The notes under the pieces: model-generated
Database searches by the model: none
What the model saw: the letters and a program-made list of their open reading frames with translations, nothing else
What the model was told of the DNA's origin: nothing
Made by a program: the position numbers and the translations under genes
DNA from: CAVQCT01 sp964520865
Lineage (GTDB): Bacteria > Zixibacteria > MSB-5A5 > GN15 > FEB-12
Assembly (NCBI GenBank): GCA_964520865.1
Contig: CAZFOY010000005.1
Coordinates: 1 to 64,000 of the forward strand
Direction of reading: 5' to 3'
Length of the DNA stretch: 64,000 nucleotides
In this document: positions 26,862-35,280 of the stretch, one piece after another
How positions within the stretch are numbered: the stretch's first letter is position 1
Layout of the letters: every line of letters starts with the position of its first letter

Positions 26862-28726
26862 TGGGCGTTGGCCTTGAATCGCTTGAGATAAACTGAGAGA
26901 ACTGCGACATCGCCGGGCGTCACTCCTTCGAGCCGACCAGCCTGACCGAGAGAACCGGGGCGATAGCGCGAGAGCTTCTCCAGAGCTTCGGTCTTGAGCC
27001 CTTTGATTTCACCGAAATCGAACTGCTCCGGAATCCGTTCCTTTTCCATCCGCTTGAACTTGTCGATCTCGCGCTGCTGTTTGGCAATGTAGCCGTGATA
27101 TCTAATATGAATCGCCGCCCGTTCCAGAATCTCCGGATCGGTGGAGAACTCGCCGTTGAATCTGGCCAGAATCGGAATCACCTCATTAATAGTGACACCT
27201 GGCTGTTTGAGCAGCTCTTCCAGACTGACCTTATCTTTCTTGACGAATCGTCCGCCGAGATCTCCGAGTTCGCTGACTGCGACCCGCTTGCGCCTAAGCA
27301 ACGAAATTTCTTTCTCGGTCTTCTCTCGGATATCCGCGAACGAACTGAATTCCTTGTCTGAGATCAGATTATACCTCCTGGCGTACTCATGCAGGCGGTC
27401 GCGGGCGTTATCCTCACGGAGAGCCAGTCGGTACTCAGCCCGGGAAGTGAACAGCCGATAAGGTTCAGTGGTAGACCGGGTGGTCAGATCATCGATCATC
27501 ACCCCGATGTATGCTTCCGACCTGTCCAATACGAACGGCGGTTCCTTCTCGATCGAAAGGACGGCATTGATCCCGGCCATCAAACCCTGCCCGGCTGCTT
27601 CTTCGTATCCCGAAGTTCCATTGATCTGCCCGGCCAGGAACAGTCCGGGGAGCCGTCTTGTCTCGAGCGACTGCTTGATCTGGTAAGCCGGGCAATAATC
27701 GTACTCGACTGCGTAGCCCGGTCTGACGATTTCGACATGCTCAAGTCCGGTCACCGTCCGGATCGCCTCGAATTGGACATCTTCCGGGAGCGATGTCGAG
27801 AAGCCGTTGGGGTATATCTCGTTAGTGCCGTTGCCTTCCGGTTCAAGGAAGAGCTGGTGGCGCTCCTTATCGGCGAATCGGTAGAACTTGTCCTCGATCG
27901 ATGGGCAGTATCTCGGTCCCTTTGAGTCGATCTGACCGGAGAAGATGGGAGAGCGGTGGAAATTAGCCGAGATGATCTCGCGCGTCCGCTCGGTTGTGTA
28001 GGTCAGGTGACAGGGGATCTGTTCGAAGGGAGCTCGCTCGCTCCGGGTAGAGAAAAACGGAATCGGCTCTTCGCCCGGCTGTATTTCACACTTTGACCAG
28101 TCGATTGTATCGCCGTTGAGTCGGGGCGGGGTTCCGGTCTTGAGCCGGCCGAGTTCAAACCCGATTTCCCAAAACGAATCGGACAGCCTGTACGCGGCAT
28201 CTTCGCCGATTCGACCTGCCTTGATCTTCTTCTCACCGATATGAATCAGCCCGCCAAGAAATGTTCCGGTGGCGATTACGACCGCTCTCGATGAAATCGG
28301 CTCACCGGTCTCAAGACGGATGCCGGATGTACTGCCATCGGAAACGAGAATCTGACCGGCCAGCCCCTGGATCACTTCGATCCGGCGATTCGCTTCGACC
28401 GCCGCGACCACGTACTCGTTATATTTGATTCGATCGGCCTGGGCGCGGGTCGACCAGACGGCCGGACCTCGGGAGAGGTTGAGCCGGCGGAACTGGATCC
28501 CGGTGGCATCGATCGCCTCGGCCATCAGCCCACCGAGAGCATCGATTTCCTTTACCAGGTGAGATTTGCCGATTCCGCCGATCGCCGGATTGCAGGACAT
28601 CAGCGCCAACTTCCCGGCATCCATCGTAACGATCGCCGCCGTTTTGCCCATGCGGGCAACCGCAAGCGCGGCTTCGACCCCGGCGTGCCCGCCACCGATC
28701 ACTATTACATCATAATCGTATGTCAT
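26858..28726 (-). CDS. mnmG: tRNA uridine-5-carboxymethylaminomethyl modification enzyme MnmG
   Basis: 622 residues, full length. FAD-binding Rossmann motif VIVIGGGHAGVEAALA at the N-terminus, MSCNPAIGGIGKSHLVKEID, PAYQIKQSLETRRLPGLFLA, GTSGYEEAAGQGLMAG and a C-terminal MnmE-interacting helical domain. With MnmE (gene immediately upstream) it installs the xm5 modification at the wobble uridine of several tRNAs using FAD and methylene-tetrahydrofolate. Overlaps rsmG by 4 nt. Confidence 0.96.
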   Translation of the reverse strand: MTYDYDVIVIGGGHAGVEAALAVARMGKTAAIVTMDAGKLALMSCNPAIGGIGKSHLVKEIDALGGLMAEAIDATGIQFRRLNLSRGPAVWSTRAQADRIKYNEYVVAAVEANRRIEVIQGLAGQILVSDGSTSGIRLETGEPISSRAVVIATGTFLGGLIHIGEKKIKAGRIGEDAAYRLSDSFWEIGFELGRLKTGTPPRLNGDTIDWSKCEIQPGEEPIPFFSTRSERAPFEQIPCHLTYTTERTREIISANFHRSPIFSGQIDSKGPRYCPSIEDKFYRFADKERHQLFLEPEGNGTNEIYPNGFSTSLPEDVQFEAIRTVTGLEHVEIVRPGYAVEYDYCPAYQIKQSLETRRLPGLFLAGQINGTSGYEEAAGQGLMAGINAVLSIEKEPPFVLDRSEAYIGVMIDDLTTRSTTEPYRLFTSRAEYRLALREDNARDRLHEYARRYNLISDKEFSSFADIREKTEKEISLLRRKRVAVSELGDLGGRFVKKDKVSLEELLKQPGVTINEVIPILARFNGEFSTDPEILERAAIHIRYHGYIAKQQREIDKFKRMEKERIPEQFDFGEIKGLKTEALEKLSRYRPGSLGQAGRLEGVTPGDVAVLSVYLKRFKANAQ

Positions 28727-28850
28727 TTATGGCAGTATATCTTTATCTCAGCAGTTTGTCGAATATAGAAGGCCAATTTAGGCCATTTCGACCGGCAATT
28801 CAACAGCTATTATACGAACGGGAGAGGTTTGTTTCGCAGACCAGAGAGGA

Positions 28851-28866
28851 TGTTTCACGTGGAACG
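28851..28866. promoter_or_regulatory. parS: Second parS-like site between mnmE and mnmG
   Basis: TGTTTCACGTGGAACG matches the parS consensus at 14 of 16 positions; the GTGGAAC half is a variant found in natural parS sites. It sits 10 nt past the mnmE stop in a 149-bp intergenic gap, 2.1 kb from the first site. Confidence 0.78.
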
Positions 28867-28875
28867 TTGCGAGGG

Positions 28876-30348
28876 CTACTTACCGATGCAGAACTTGGCG
28901 AAAATGCGCCCGAGGATATCCTCGTTATAGACTTTGCCGGTGATTTCGTCGATGCAATTTACCGCCTGGCGAAGATCAAAAGCGGTAAGCTCCGGCGTCT
29001 CACCTTGCGTGATTTTCTTGCGGGCGGCCCGAAGGTGCTTCAGCGAGGCGGTCAGTTTCTGATGATGGCGGGCTGAAGTCACGATGACGCCCGAAGTCAG
29101 GTCAGGCATTCCCACATTAATATAGTGTACGAGTCTCTTCTTGAGTTGATCGATACCCACTCCGGTCTTGCAGGAGACGCTCAGATGGTCATTAGCCTCA
29201 GGGAATTCCACTTTCGCAGACTTCCTTATGCAGTCTAATTTATTGCCTAACAGAAGCATACGTTCGCTGTTCAGTTCCTGCACATCGCTTTCAAGTTGCT
29301 TGCGCCAGGATTTTTGAGTGAGATCCGTCATCCAGACTATCAGATCCGCCGTCTCCATGATTTTCCGCGCCGACTTCTGACCTTCCTTTTCAATTCGTCC
29401 CGATGTCTGCCTGAGCCCGGCCGTATCGATCAGGTTGACTTTGAAACCTTCCAGATCGATCCACTCCGACAGGTAGTCCCGGGTGGTCCCGGCAGTCGGC
29501 GTCACCAGGGCGCGCTCCTGCTTCAAAAGCAGATTGAAAAGAGAGGATTTCCCTGCATTCGGTCGTCCGCTGATGACTATACGAAATCCCTCGTTGATTA
29601 TCCGGCCGCTGACATATGTCTCAGCCAGCTCTTTGATGCTTCGTTCTACAATTGTTATATTATTTGACAGCTTAGCTTTATCTGCCGGATCAAGCTCGTC
29701 CTCCGGATAGTCGATCGAAGCTTCAACTTCGGCAATAACACCTATCATCATGTCTCGCAAGTTCTTAATATGTTCATGATAAGGTCCGAGGAGGTGACTT
29801 TTCGCCGCAGAGTACGAGCTTTCGGTATTGGCGGCAATGATCTCGGCGACCGCCTCGGCTCTCGTTAGATCAATCCTGCCCGCGAGGAAAGCAAGCCTGG
29901 TGAATTCTCCCGGCTCAGCGATTCTCACCGACTCGGCGGTGATTACATCCTGTATCGATTTGACCACCTGGCGCCCGCCGTGGCAATAGATCTCCACCTG
30001 GTCTTTGCCGGTGTACGAATGATTCTCCGGCATGTAGACCGCCATGATTTCATCGATGACTTCGCCGTCTTTATTCCGGAAGTAGCCATAGTGCATGTGG
30101 AACGGTGCGAACTCAACTTTGTCCGCCGATTTCGGGCTGAAATGCTGCAGGAGGATGGATCGGCTGCGGGGGCCGGCGATTCGCAACGCCGCAATACCCC
30201 CTTCACCGGGAGGAGTTATGACCGCAACGATAGTATCGTTGTCGAGAGAAGATCCGTTCTTTTTTTTTTCACTGCCATCGAAAGAGTGCACTCCTCTACG
30301 CGGTCTTGACGTCAGGATTCTTAATCGCCTTGCGCTTGAACGCGACAT
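28876..30348 (-). CDS. mnmE: tRNA modification GTPase MnmE
   Basis: The conserved protein begins at DNDTIVAVITPPGEGGIAAL, has a formyl-THF-binding N-domain, a helical domain and an inserted G domain (GRPNAGKSSLFN, TPTAGTTRDYL, DTAGLR, GNKLD), and ends in the required CIGK. It partners MnmG. The N-terminus is unclear: the frame reaches an ATG at 30348 inside yidC with no Shine-Dalgarno. A better initiation region (AGGAG at 30291-30295, ATG GCA GTG from 30278) runs into ten A residues (30260-30269 complement) and is out of frame by one base. One extra A would give a start MAVKKK...; a sequencing indel or slippage is likely. The rest of the frame is intact. Confidence 0.93.
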   Translation of the reverse strand: MSRSSARRLRILTSRPRRGVHSFDGSEKKKNGSSLDNDTIVAVITPPGEGGIAALRIAGPRSRSILLQHFSPKSADKVEFAPFHMHYGYFRNKDGEVIDEIMAVYMPENHSYTGKDQVEIYCHGGRQVVKSIQDVITAESVRIAEPGEFTRLAFLAGRIDLTRAEAVAEIIAANTESSYSAAKSHLLGPYHEHIKNLRDMMIGVIAEVEASIDYPEDELDPADKAKLSNNITIVERSIKELAETYVSGRIINEGFRIVISGRPNAGKSSLFNLLLKQERALVTPTAGTTRDYLSEWIDLEGFKVNLIDTAGLRQTSGRIEKEGQKSARKIMETADLIVWMTDLTQKSWRKQLESDVQELNSERMLLLGNKLDCIRKSAKVEFPEANDHLSVSCKTGVGIDQLKKRLVHYINVGMPDLTSGVIVTSARHHQKLTASLKHLRAARKKITQGETPELTAFDLRQAVNCIDEITGKVYNEDILGRIFAKFCIGK

Positions 30349-32053
30349 AGTCCAGGAGCGAGAAGAACGCGAAACAGGTCCAGTACAAGACGAGTCCGGC
30401 CGAGAACCGGTAGAACAGGAAGCCCATGAAGAGCGGCATGACGTATCCCATCATCTTGTTCTGCTGGGTCGACGCCATCGTCAGTTTCTGGGAGAGGAAC
30501 TGTCCAACGATCATGATGACGACAAGGATGATGTACGGATCCGTGAAGCTGCTTGCTCCGCGTGAAAGGTCGGTGATGAACCAGACGAAATTCGCGTTGC
30601 GAAGGAGAATGGTCGAGCGAAAGACCGAGAAGAGTGCAAAGAACAAGGGCATCTGGGGAAGCATCGGGAGACAGCCGGAGATCGGGTTCACCCCGTGCGT
30701 TTTGTACAATCGCATCATCTCCTGATTCATCGCCTGTGGATTCTTCTTATGCTTCTGCTTCAGCTCTTCGATCTTCGGCTGCAGCTCCTTCATCGCGTTC
30801 ATCGATTTGAACGACTTCATCGACAGCGGCATCGTAATAATCTTGATAAGCAAGGCGAAAATGATGATCACCAGCCCGTAGTTCGGGATAACCTTGTACA
30901 TGCGCGGAAGCAGCCACATGATGCCAACTGCGAACGGCTTGATTATCCACCCGACAAACGGGGTGGTACCTATGCCGAGAATGTCCTGTAATCCGATATG
31001 ATAGCTGGCCATCAGATTGTAGTCGAGCGGCCCGACGAACACGCTGAAGGTGTCGGCAAACTGGCCGACCGCGGCAAAAGGCATCTCAACGCCGGCCGTG
31101 ATCAGCTTCTGTTCGATCGATTTACCGTCGACCATGATCTTATCTTTGGACCCTCGGGCAAGTACAGCGTCGGCTTCCCGGTTACGCGGAATGATCACGG
31201 CGGCAAAGTATTTGGATCTTACGCCGGCCCAGGATGAATTGCCCGGGAGCACCTGACTGAGTTTATCGTCTTTGAAGTCCTTCAGCGTCTCACGGCTGCC
31301 CGCCTGCATCGCCACCGCTTCCATAGCTTGATAGTCCGTTTCCGGCTGAGGTTCGGTGACACCGAGCGGTGTATTCCACATTAATGTATACTGGCGTTCG
31401 AATCCGAGCTTCACCCGGTTCTTTACTTCGACTACAAGATTGAAGTTGTACTTGTTCGGATAGAAGCTGTAGTGCTTAATGATCTCCCCGCCGTCTTTCG
31501 AAACGTAGGTATAGGTCAGGTTGACGGTATCGCTTGTGGCATCGTATTTCCCCGGCGACAGACTGCACTGATAGTTGACGCGGCTCGAGGAGAACGATCC
31601 TCCGGCAAACGATGCTTCGGGGGTGGCCGACTCGGCCGCCGGGAGCATCTCGATCTCGCCACCATCGCGATAATAGTAGTTGCGGAGTTTGAGTGACACC
31701 GGTCCGCCGCCGAACGAAGTGAGGATGGCCGTATACTGCCGGGTGTTGACCACGACCGTGTCATGTGTCATCGCTTCCGTTGCTGTCATCGTGCTCTCAG
31801 GCTTAGCCTGTTCCGGTGCGGCCGCAGTGGAAGGTGAAGTTGAACTGGCGACTGTGGTATCAGTCACCTTGAAAGTGTCGACAGCATTGTGAGCCTGTTG
31901 GTATTCACGGCCGAGCGAGTCAATGACCATATCTTCTTTGCCGCTCGTTTTTTCCGGACTTGGTTTGTACAGCCCGAGGAATTCCATGATGGGGAAATAG
32001 AAGATGAGGAGAAGTGCGAGAATTGCTACCAGTATTATAGTCTTCTTGTCCAA
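30296..32053 (-). CDS. yidC: Membrane protein insertase YidC (Oxa1 family)
   Basis: 585 residues, TTG start with AGGGA 7 nt upstream. N-terminal signal-anchor (TIILVAILALLLIFYFPI), a large periplasmic beta-sandwich domain (about 60-350) typical of Gram-negative YidC, then the conserved C-terminal five-helix core with NYGLVIIIFALLIKIITMP, MSMKSFKSMNAMKELQPKI and a lysine-rich cytosolic tail. It inserts inner-membrane proteins alone or with SecYEG. It overlaps the start region of mnmE and follows yidD in the rpmH operon. The periplasmic domain supports a two-membrane cell. Confidence 0.96.
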   Translation of the reverse strand: MDKKTIILVAILALLLIFYFPIMEFLGLYKPSPEKTSGKEDMVIDSLGREYQQAHNAVDTFKVTDTTVASSTSPSTAAAPEQAKPESTMTATEAMTHDTVVVNTRQYTAILTSFGGGPVSLKLRNYYYRDGGEIEMLPAAESATPEASFAGGSFSSSRVNYQCSLSPGKYDATSDTVNLTYTYVSKDGGEIIKHYSFYPNKYNFNLVVEVKNRVKLGFERQYTLMWNTPLGVTEPQPETDYQAMEAVAMQAGSRETLKDFKDDKLSQVLPGNSSWAGVRSKYFAAVIIPRNREADAVLARGSKDKIMVDGKSIEQKLITAGVEMPFAAVGQFADTFSVFVGPLDYNLMASYHIGLQDILGIGTTPFVGWIIKPFAVGIMWLLPRMYKVIPNYGLVIIIFALLIKIITMPLSMKSFKSMNAMKELQPKIEELKQKHKKNPQAMNQEMMRLYKTHGVNPISGCLPMLPQMPLFFALFSVFRSTILLRNANFVWFITDLSRGASSFTDPYIILVVIMIVGQFLSQKLTMASTQQNKMMGYVMPLFMGFLFYRFSAGLVLYWTCFAFFSLLDYVAFKRKAIKNPDVKTA

Positions 32054-32106
32054 ATTAACGTCCCTGTAGTATGTCCAATGATCTTTTATACTTCGCTTGC
32101 TTACGG

Positions 32107-32376
32107 TTATTCGACCGGATCATAGCCGCCTTCGTGCCAGGGGTGGCATTTCAGTATCCGCTTGACTGCCAACAGGCTGCCACGAAAAGCCCCGTACTTT
32201 TTGAGCGCATCCTCAGCATAATGAGAGCAGGTCGGCTCGAACCGGCACTGATTGCCAATGATCGGGGATAACGTGTAGCGGTACAAGTAGATAACAAATA
32301 TCAGCGGATAGGCAAGATAGTGCGACAGGCTATGTCGAGGGGCGGATGCGGTCAAATATTCCACGGATTTCAGCAT
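32107..32376 (-). CDS. yidD: Membrane protein insertion efficiency factor YidD
   Basis: 89 residues. Family motif LYRYTLSPIIGNQCRFEPTC followed by SHYAEDALKKYG and KCHPWHEGGYDPV, with the three conserved cysteines. It is a small inner-face membrane protein that helps YidC-dependent insertion. It overlaps the rnpA stop by about 47 nt, as is common for this gene. Confidence 0.94.
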   Translation of the reverse strand: MLKSVEYLTASAPRHSLSHYLAYPLIFVIYLYRYTLSPIIGNQCRFEPTCSHYAEDALKKYGAFRGSLLAVKRILKCHPWHEGGYDPVE

Positions 32377-32677
32377 CTATAGTTCTAAATTCAGGTTCGC
32401 GCCTGGTCGCTTTGGGCAAGACCGCGATCCTGATTCCAGCCGGTAAACCTGTCCGATTCAGCCGCACAGCTTCGCGGACGAGTCGTTTCACCCGGTTGCG
32501 TTTCGATGCCGTGCCGAAATGGCGTGATACCAGCACACCGTATTTGAACTGCTCACTCCTGTTCCAGACGACGGTCACCAGTTCCCCTGATATACGGTGG
32601 CCGGAGTTGAGCAGTTCACCGATTTCTCGGGCGCTCTTCAGGCTCAATGATCGGGGGAGTCTATTTCTTACGGCCAA
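32330..32677 (-). CDS. rnpA: Ribonuclease P protein component
   Basis: 115 residues, TTG start that lies inside the 3' end of rpmH (17-nt overlap). N-terminal LPRSLSLKS, the central strand YGVLVSRHFG and the RNA-binding signature SKRNRVKRLVREAVR. It binds the catalytic RNase P RNA for pre-tRNA 5' maturation. No rnpB RNA is recognised in the window. Confidence 0.93.
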   Translation of the reverse strand: MAVRNRLPRSLSLKSAREIGELLNSGHRISGELVTVVWNRSEQFKYGVLVSRHFGTASKRNRVKRLVREAVRLNRTGLPAGIRIAVLPKATRREPEFRTIDAEIRGIFDRIRPST

Positions 32678-32813
32678 CTTTGACGGTTAGTCTTTTTCTG
32701 CCTTTGGCGCGACGGCGGGCCAGTACTTTACGACCACCCTTGGTAGCCATCCGGGCGCGGAAGCCGTGGTCGTTAAGCATCTTTTCGTTCGACGGTTGAA
32801 ACGGTCTCTTCAT
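32661..32813 (-). CDS. rpmH: 50S ribosomal protein L34
   Basis: 50 residues, read directly from the minus strand: it begins MKRPFQPSNEKMLNDHGFR, continues with RMATKGGRKVLARRRAKGRK, and ends KVGRKK. This is the standard L34 pattern with an HGFR motif. The ATG at 32813 is about 23 nt downstream of the likely transcription start of the promoter at 32843-32870. First gene of the rpmH-rnpA-yidD-yidC-mnmE-mnmG-rsmG-parAB run. Confidence 0.96.
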   Translation of the reverse strand: MKRPFQPSNEKMLNDHGFRARMATKGGRKVLARRRAKGRKRLTVKVGRKK

Positions 32814-32842
32814 AGTCGGTAAACCCTTAGTTTAAGCGAAGC

Positions 32843-32870
32843 AATATAACCGATTAATGTGACTCGTCAA
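32843..32870 (-). promoter_or_regulatory. Sigma-70-type promoter of the rpmH operon
   Basis: On the minus strand TTGACG (32870-32865) and TATATT (32848-32843) are separated by 16 bp. The predicted transcript starts near 32836, just upstream of rpmH. Confidence 0.75.
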
Positions 32871-32963
32871 GACATTAATTCCCCTGTGACAGGCTCTTCC
32901 GCTCGAGGAACGTTGCGGGGCCGCTTGCGGTTACACTGAATCGCGCGTGCGCTTTGTCGCGAA

Positions 32964-32992
32964 TTGACAAAACGGCAAAACTGGATTATACT
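32964..32992 (+). promoter_or_regulatory. Sigma-70-type promoter of greA
   Basis: TTGACA (32964-32969), 17-bp spacer, TATACT (32987-32992). The expected +1 near 32999 leaves only about 5 nt before the greA ATG at 33004, so the mRNA would be nearly leaderless if that start is used. A second in-frame ATG at 33022 would give a leader of about 23 nt. Confidence 0.78.
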
Positions 32993-33003
32993 ACTCCTTA
33001 CTT

Positions 33004-33480
33004 ATGAGCGAACCACTGTACATGTCCAAGGAAGGCCTCCAGAAAATGGAGGCGGAGCTCAACCGGCTCAAATTCGAAGAACGGCCCAAAATAGTCGGCG
33101 AGATCAAAAGAGCCCGCGAATTGGGTGATCTGTCCGAAAACGCGGAATACCACGCCGCCAAAGAAGCCCAGAAACACCTTGAGAACAAGATCGTCCAGCT
33201 TCAGGACAAACTCTCCCGGGTTCAGATAGTCGATGCCGATCAGATCCCCGGCCACAAAGTCTATCTGTTCGCCAAAGTGCTGGTCAAAGACCACCGCAAC
33301 GGCGAGGAGATCCTTTATACGATTGCCCCCCCCGACGAGGTGGATGTCGACAACGATGTTATTTCTGTCAAGTCGCCAATCGGCGCCGGATTATTGGGTA
33401 AAGAAGTAGGGGACGTGGTCGAGATAAGAGTACCGGCAGGTCTGCTCAAGTACGAGATTCTGAATATCACACGCGACTGA
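33004..33480 (+). CDS. greA: Transcription elongation factor GreA
   Basis: 158 residues, standard length. N-terminal coiled coil with the acidic tip motif RARELGDLSENAEYHAAKEA that reaches into the RNA polymerase secondary channel, and a C-terminal FKBP-like domain (IGAGLLGKEVGDVVEIRVPA). It stimulates transcript cleavage in backtracked polymerase. The MSEPLY start has no Shine-Dalgarno; see the promoter entry. It occupies the position beside rpmH where many bacteria have dnaA. Confidence 0.95.
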   Translation: MSEPLYMSKEGLQKMEAELNRLKFEERPKIVGEIKRARELGDLSENAEYHAAKEAQKHLENKIVQLQDKLSRVQIVDADQIPGHKVYLFAKVLVKDHRNGEEILYTIAPPDEVDVDNDVISVKSPIGAGLLGKEVGDVVEIRVPAGLLKYEILNITRD

Positions 33481-33512
33481 GTTCAATACAACAGGGTCCG
33501 TCGATTCACAGG

Positions 33513-33689
33513 CTATTCTTCGTATTCGCCGAATAGATCCTCCGACATATCATTTTCTTCGTAATATCCGTCCTCTTCCGCCTCGTTGTATCCGGCGGCG
33601 AGGTTGGCACACTCCAGAGAGCAGAAATACTCATCGCCCTGCATGACAGGGTCGCTCTCGATCTTCTCGTTGCATTGCGCACAATACAT
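33513..33689 (-). CDS. Small zinc-finger-like protein
   Basis: 58 residues from the ATG at 33689, preceded by AAGGGAG and TAAGG; a GTG at 33758 would give 81 residues. The start MYCAQCNEKIESD and YFCSLECANLA supply two Cys-x2/3-Cys pairs, a treble-clef or zinc-ribbon arrangement. The tail is very acidic and Tyr-rich (EEDGYYEENDMSEDLFGEYEE pattern, in part). Such proteins may bind nucleic acid or partner proteins, but I do not recognise a named family. Convergent with greA. Confidence 0.65.
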   Translation of the reverse strand: MYCAQCNEKIESDPVMQGDEYFCSLECANLAAGYNEAEEDGYYEENDMSEDLFGEYEE

Positions 33690-33873
33690 CGGTGCCTTAC
33701 TCCCTTGTTTAATGGCGCGCCCGGCGGCGCTGTTGGATATTTTGCGTCTACGTTCCACAGTTATCGGTTAAGCGCTCGTAATCTTAAACGCTCAAAATCT
33801 ATGTGTCAATACATTTTTGGGTCGATTTTAGTTCCAGTGTACAGAGGGAAATAGCGCCCTGGCAAGGGATAAT

Positions 33874-35274
33874 TCAGACGTCTGAGCCGGTCCGGAGCGA
33901 CGCCTGCTCCGTACGGGCGAAGAGGAAGAACAGGGCGAGTGAGAGAGCGAGGCCCGGGAAGATCGGTTGGATTCCGAACCAGTAGCCACCCCCCGAAGTC
34001 AGGTGCTTGCTCAAATACCAGATCAGGGCAATTCCTCCGCTCCCGGCGATAGAGATGAGCGCGGCGGTCGAAGGAAGACGGCGCTTCCCCACGAACGAGA
34101 AGAAGACCGGCACCAGAAGGGCTGGCGTGCCGATCGTCCCGAACAGGTACCAGATCTGGACGATCGAGCGAAATTTGAGAACGAGCAAAACGGCCACCAC
34201 CGTAGTAACCACCAGACCGATCCGGGTATAGCGGGTCACCTTGTCTTCGGAGATCGGAAAAAGGCGCATGACGATATCCCGGCTGAAGGTCGAAGCGGCG
34301 ATGAAGGCGTACGAGTCAATGGTAGACATGACGGTCGCCAGAAGAGCCAGGGCGAACAGCCCCAGCAAGCCGGGTGGCAGCACTTTCAAGGCAAGCGCCG
34401 GATACGACCCGACTGGGTTGGCCAGATCGGGAAGGATCGCCCGGGCATATAAACCGCAGAAAGTTGTCATAAAATCGAAAAAGGCCCAGAAGGCAATCGA
34501 AATGAGAATACCGTTGCGGGCAACCTTAATATCTTTCGCCGCATAGCACCGTTGATAGAAAGCCGGCTCTATTAATGTGGCGAGGGCGATGAAATACCAG
34601 GAGATGATATACCATTTTGAATTGCCGCCGTTCCAGGTGAAGAGATCAGACGGAACATGGTCGATCAGATACGAGATACCGCCGTATTTCGATACGAGCA
34701 AGATCAGTAAGGCGGCGAACCCGAGGAACATCAGCACGAACTGAAAGAGATCGGTCCTCACTACCGACTTGAATCCTCCGGTGTAGACGTAGACGACCGA
34801 AAATAGTGTCCCGGCCAGAATCCCCTGCCAGAATTGCCAGCCGAAGAGATACTGCGTCAAGGTTCCAATGCCGAGGATATAGGCGGCGGGGACGGTCATG
34901 AAATAAATGATGACCGACCCGGCGAGGGCGGTCTTGTTGTCGTAAGCACGGGCGAGTTGATCGGGGATAGTGAGAAGCTGCGAGTCGCGCGCTTTCTTCG
35001 CGAGGTACAGTGCGAACAAGAAGGCAGCCAGATAGTACGGCAGTCCGAACACCAGCCAGTTGGACAAACCGAACCGGTAGCTGTACTCACCGACGCCGAG
35101 GATCCCACCGTACCAGGTGGAAACGAGCGATGCCACGAATCCGGGCATGGTGAGCGCCCGGCCGCCGAGGATCAGCTCGGCGGCCGATTCATCACGGCGC
35201 GTGCTCTTGATCAGTCCCAGGACAAGCAGGACGACCAGATAGACAATGATCAGGCTGTAGTCAATCCAGTGCAT
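33874..35274 (-). CDS. Sodium:solute symporter (SSS family), probable thiamine or HMP uptake
   Basis: 466 residues with about 13 hydrophobic helices. N-terminal helix IDYSLIIVYLVVLLVLG, FVASLVSTWYGGILGVGEYS, and a central ALALLATVMSTIDSYAFIAA sodium-site segment, all as in the SSS family. It begins 6 nt after the stop of a TonB receptor gene that has a TPP riboswitch in its leader, so it probably shares that transcript. SSS transporters under TPP control have been proposed for thiamine or its pyrimidine precursor (ThiV-type). The substrate here is inferred from the riboswitch alone. Inner membrane. Confidence 0.85.
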   Translation of the reverse strand: MHWIDYSLIIVYLVVLLVLGLIKSTRRDESAAELILGGRALTMPGFVASLVSTWYGGILGVGEYSYRFGLSNWLVFGLPYYLAAFLFALYLAKKARDSQLLTIPDQLARAYDNKTALAGSVIIYFMTVPAAYILGIGTLTQYLFGWQFWQGILAGTLFSVVYVYTGGFKSVVRTDLFQFVLMFLGFAALLILLVSKYGGISYLIDHVPSDLFTWNGGNSKWYIISWYFIALATLIEPAFYQRCYAAKDIKVARNGILISIAFWAFFDFMTTFCGLYARAILPDLANPVGSYPALALKVLPPGLLGLFALALLATVMSTIDSYAFIAASTFSRDIVMRLFPISEDKVTRYTRIGLVVTTVVAVLLVLKFRSIVQIWYLFGTIGTPALLVPVFFSFVGKRRLPSTAALISIAGSGGIALIWYLSKHLTSGGGYWFGIQPIFPGLALSLALFFLFARTEQASLRTGSDV

Positions 35275-35280
35275 GGAAGG

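Noticed and set aside
32820..33003. Alternative oriC between rpmH and greA
   Set aside because: The position is classical, but I found no DnaA-box-like sequence there; it is explained by two divergent promoters.
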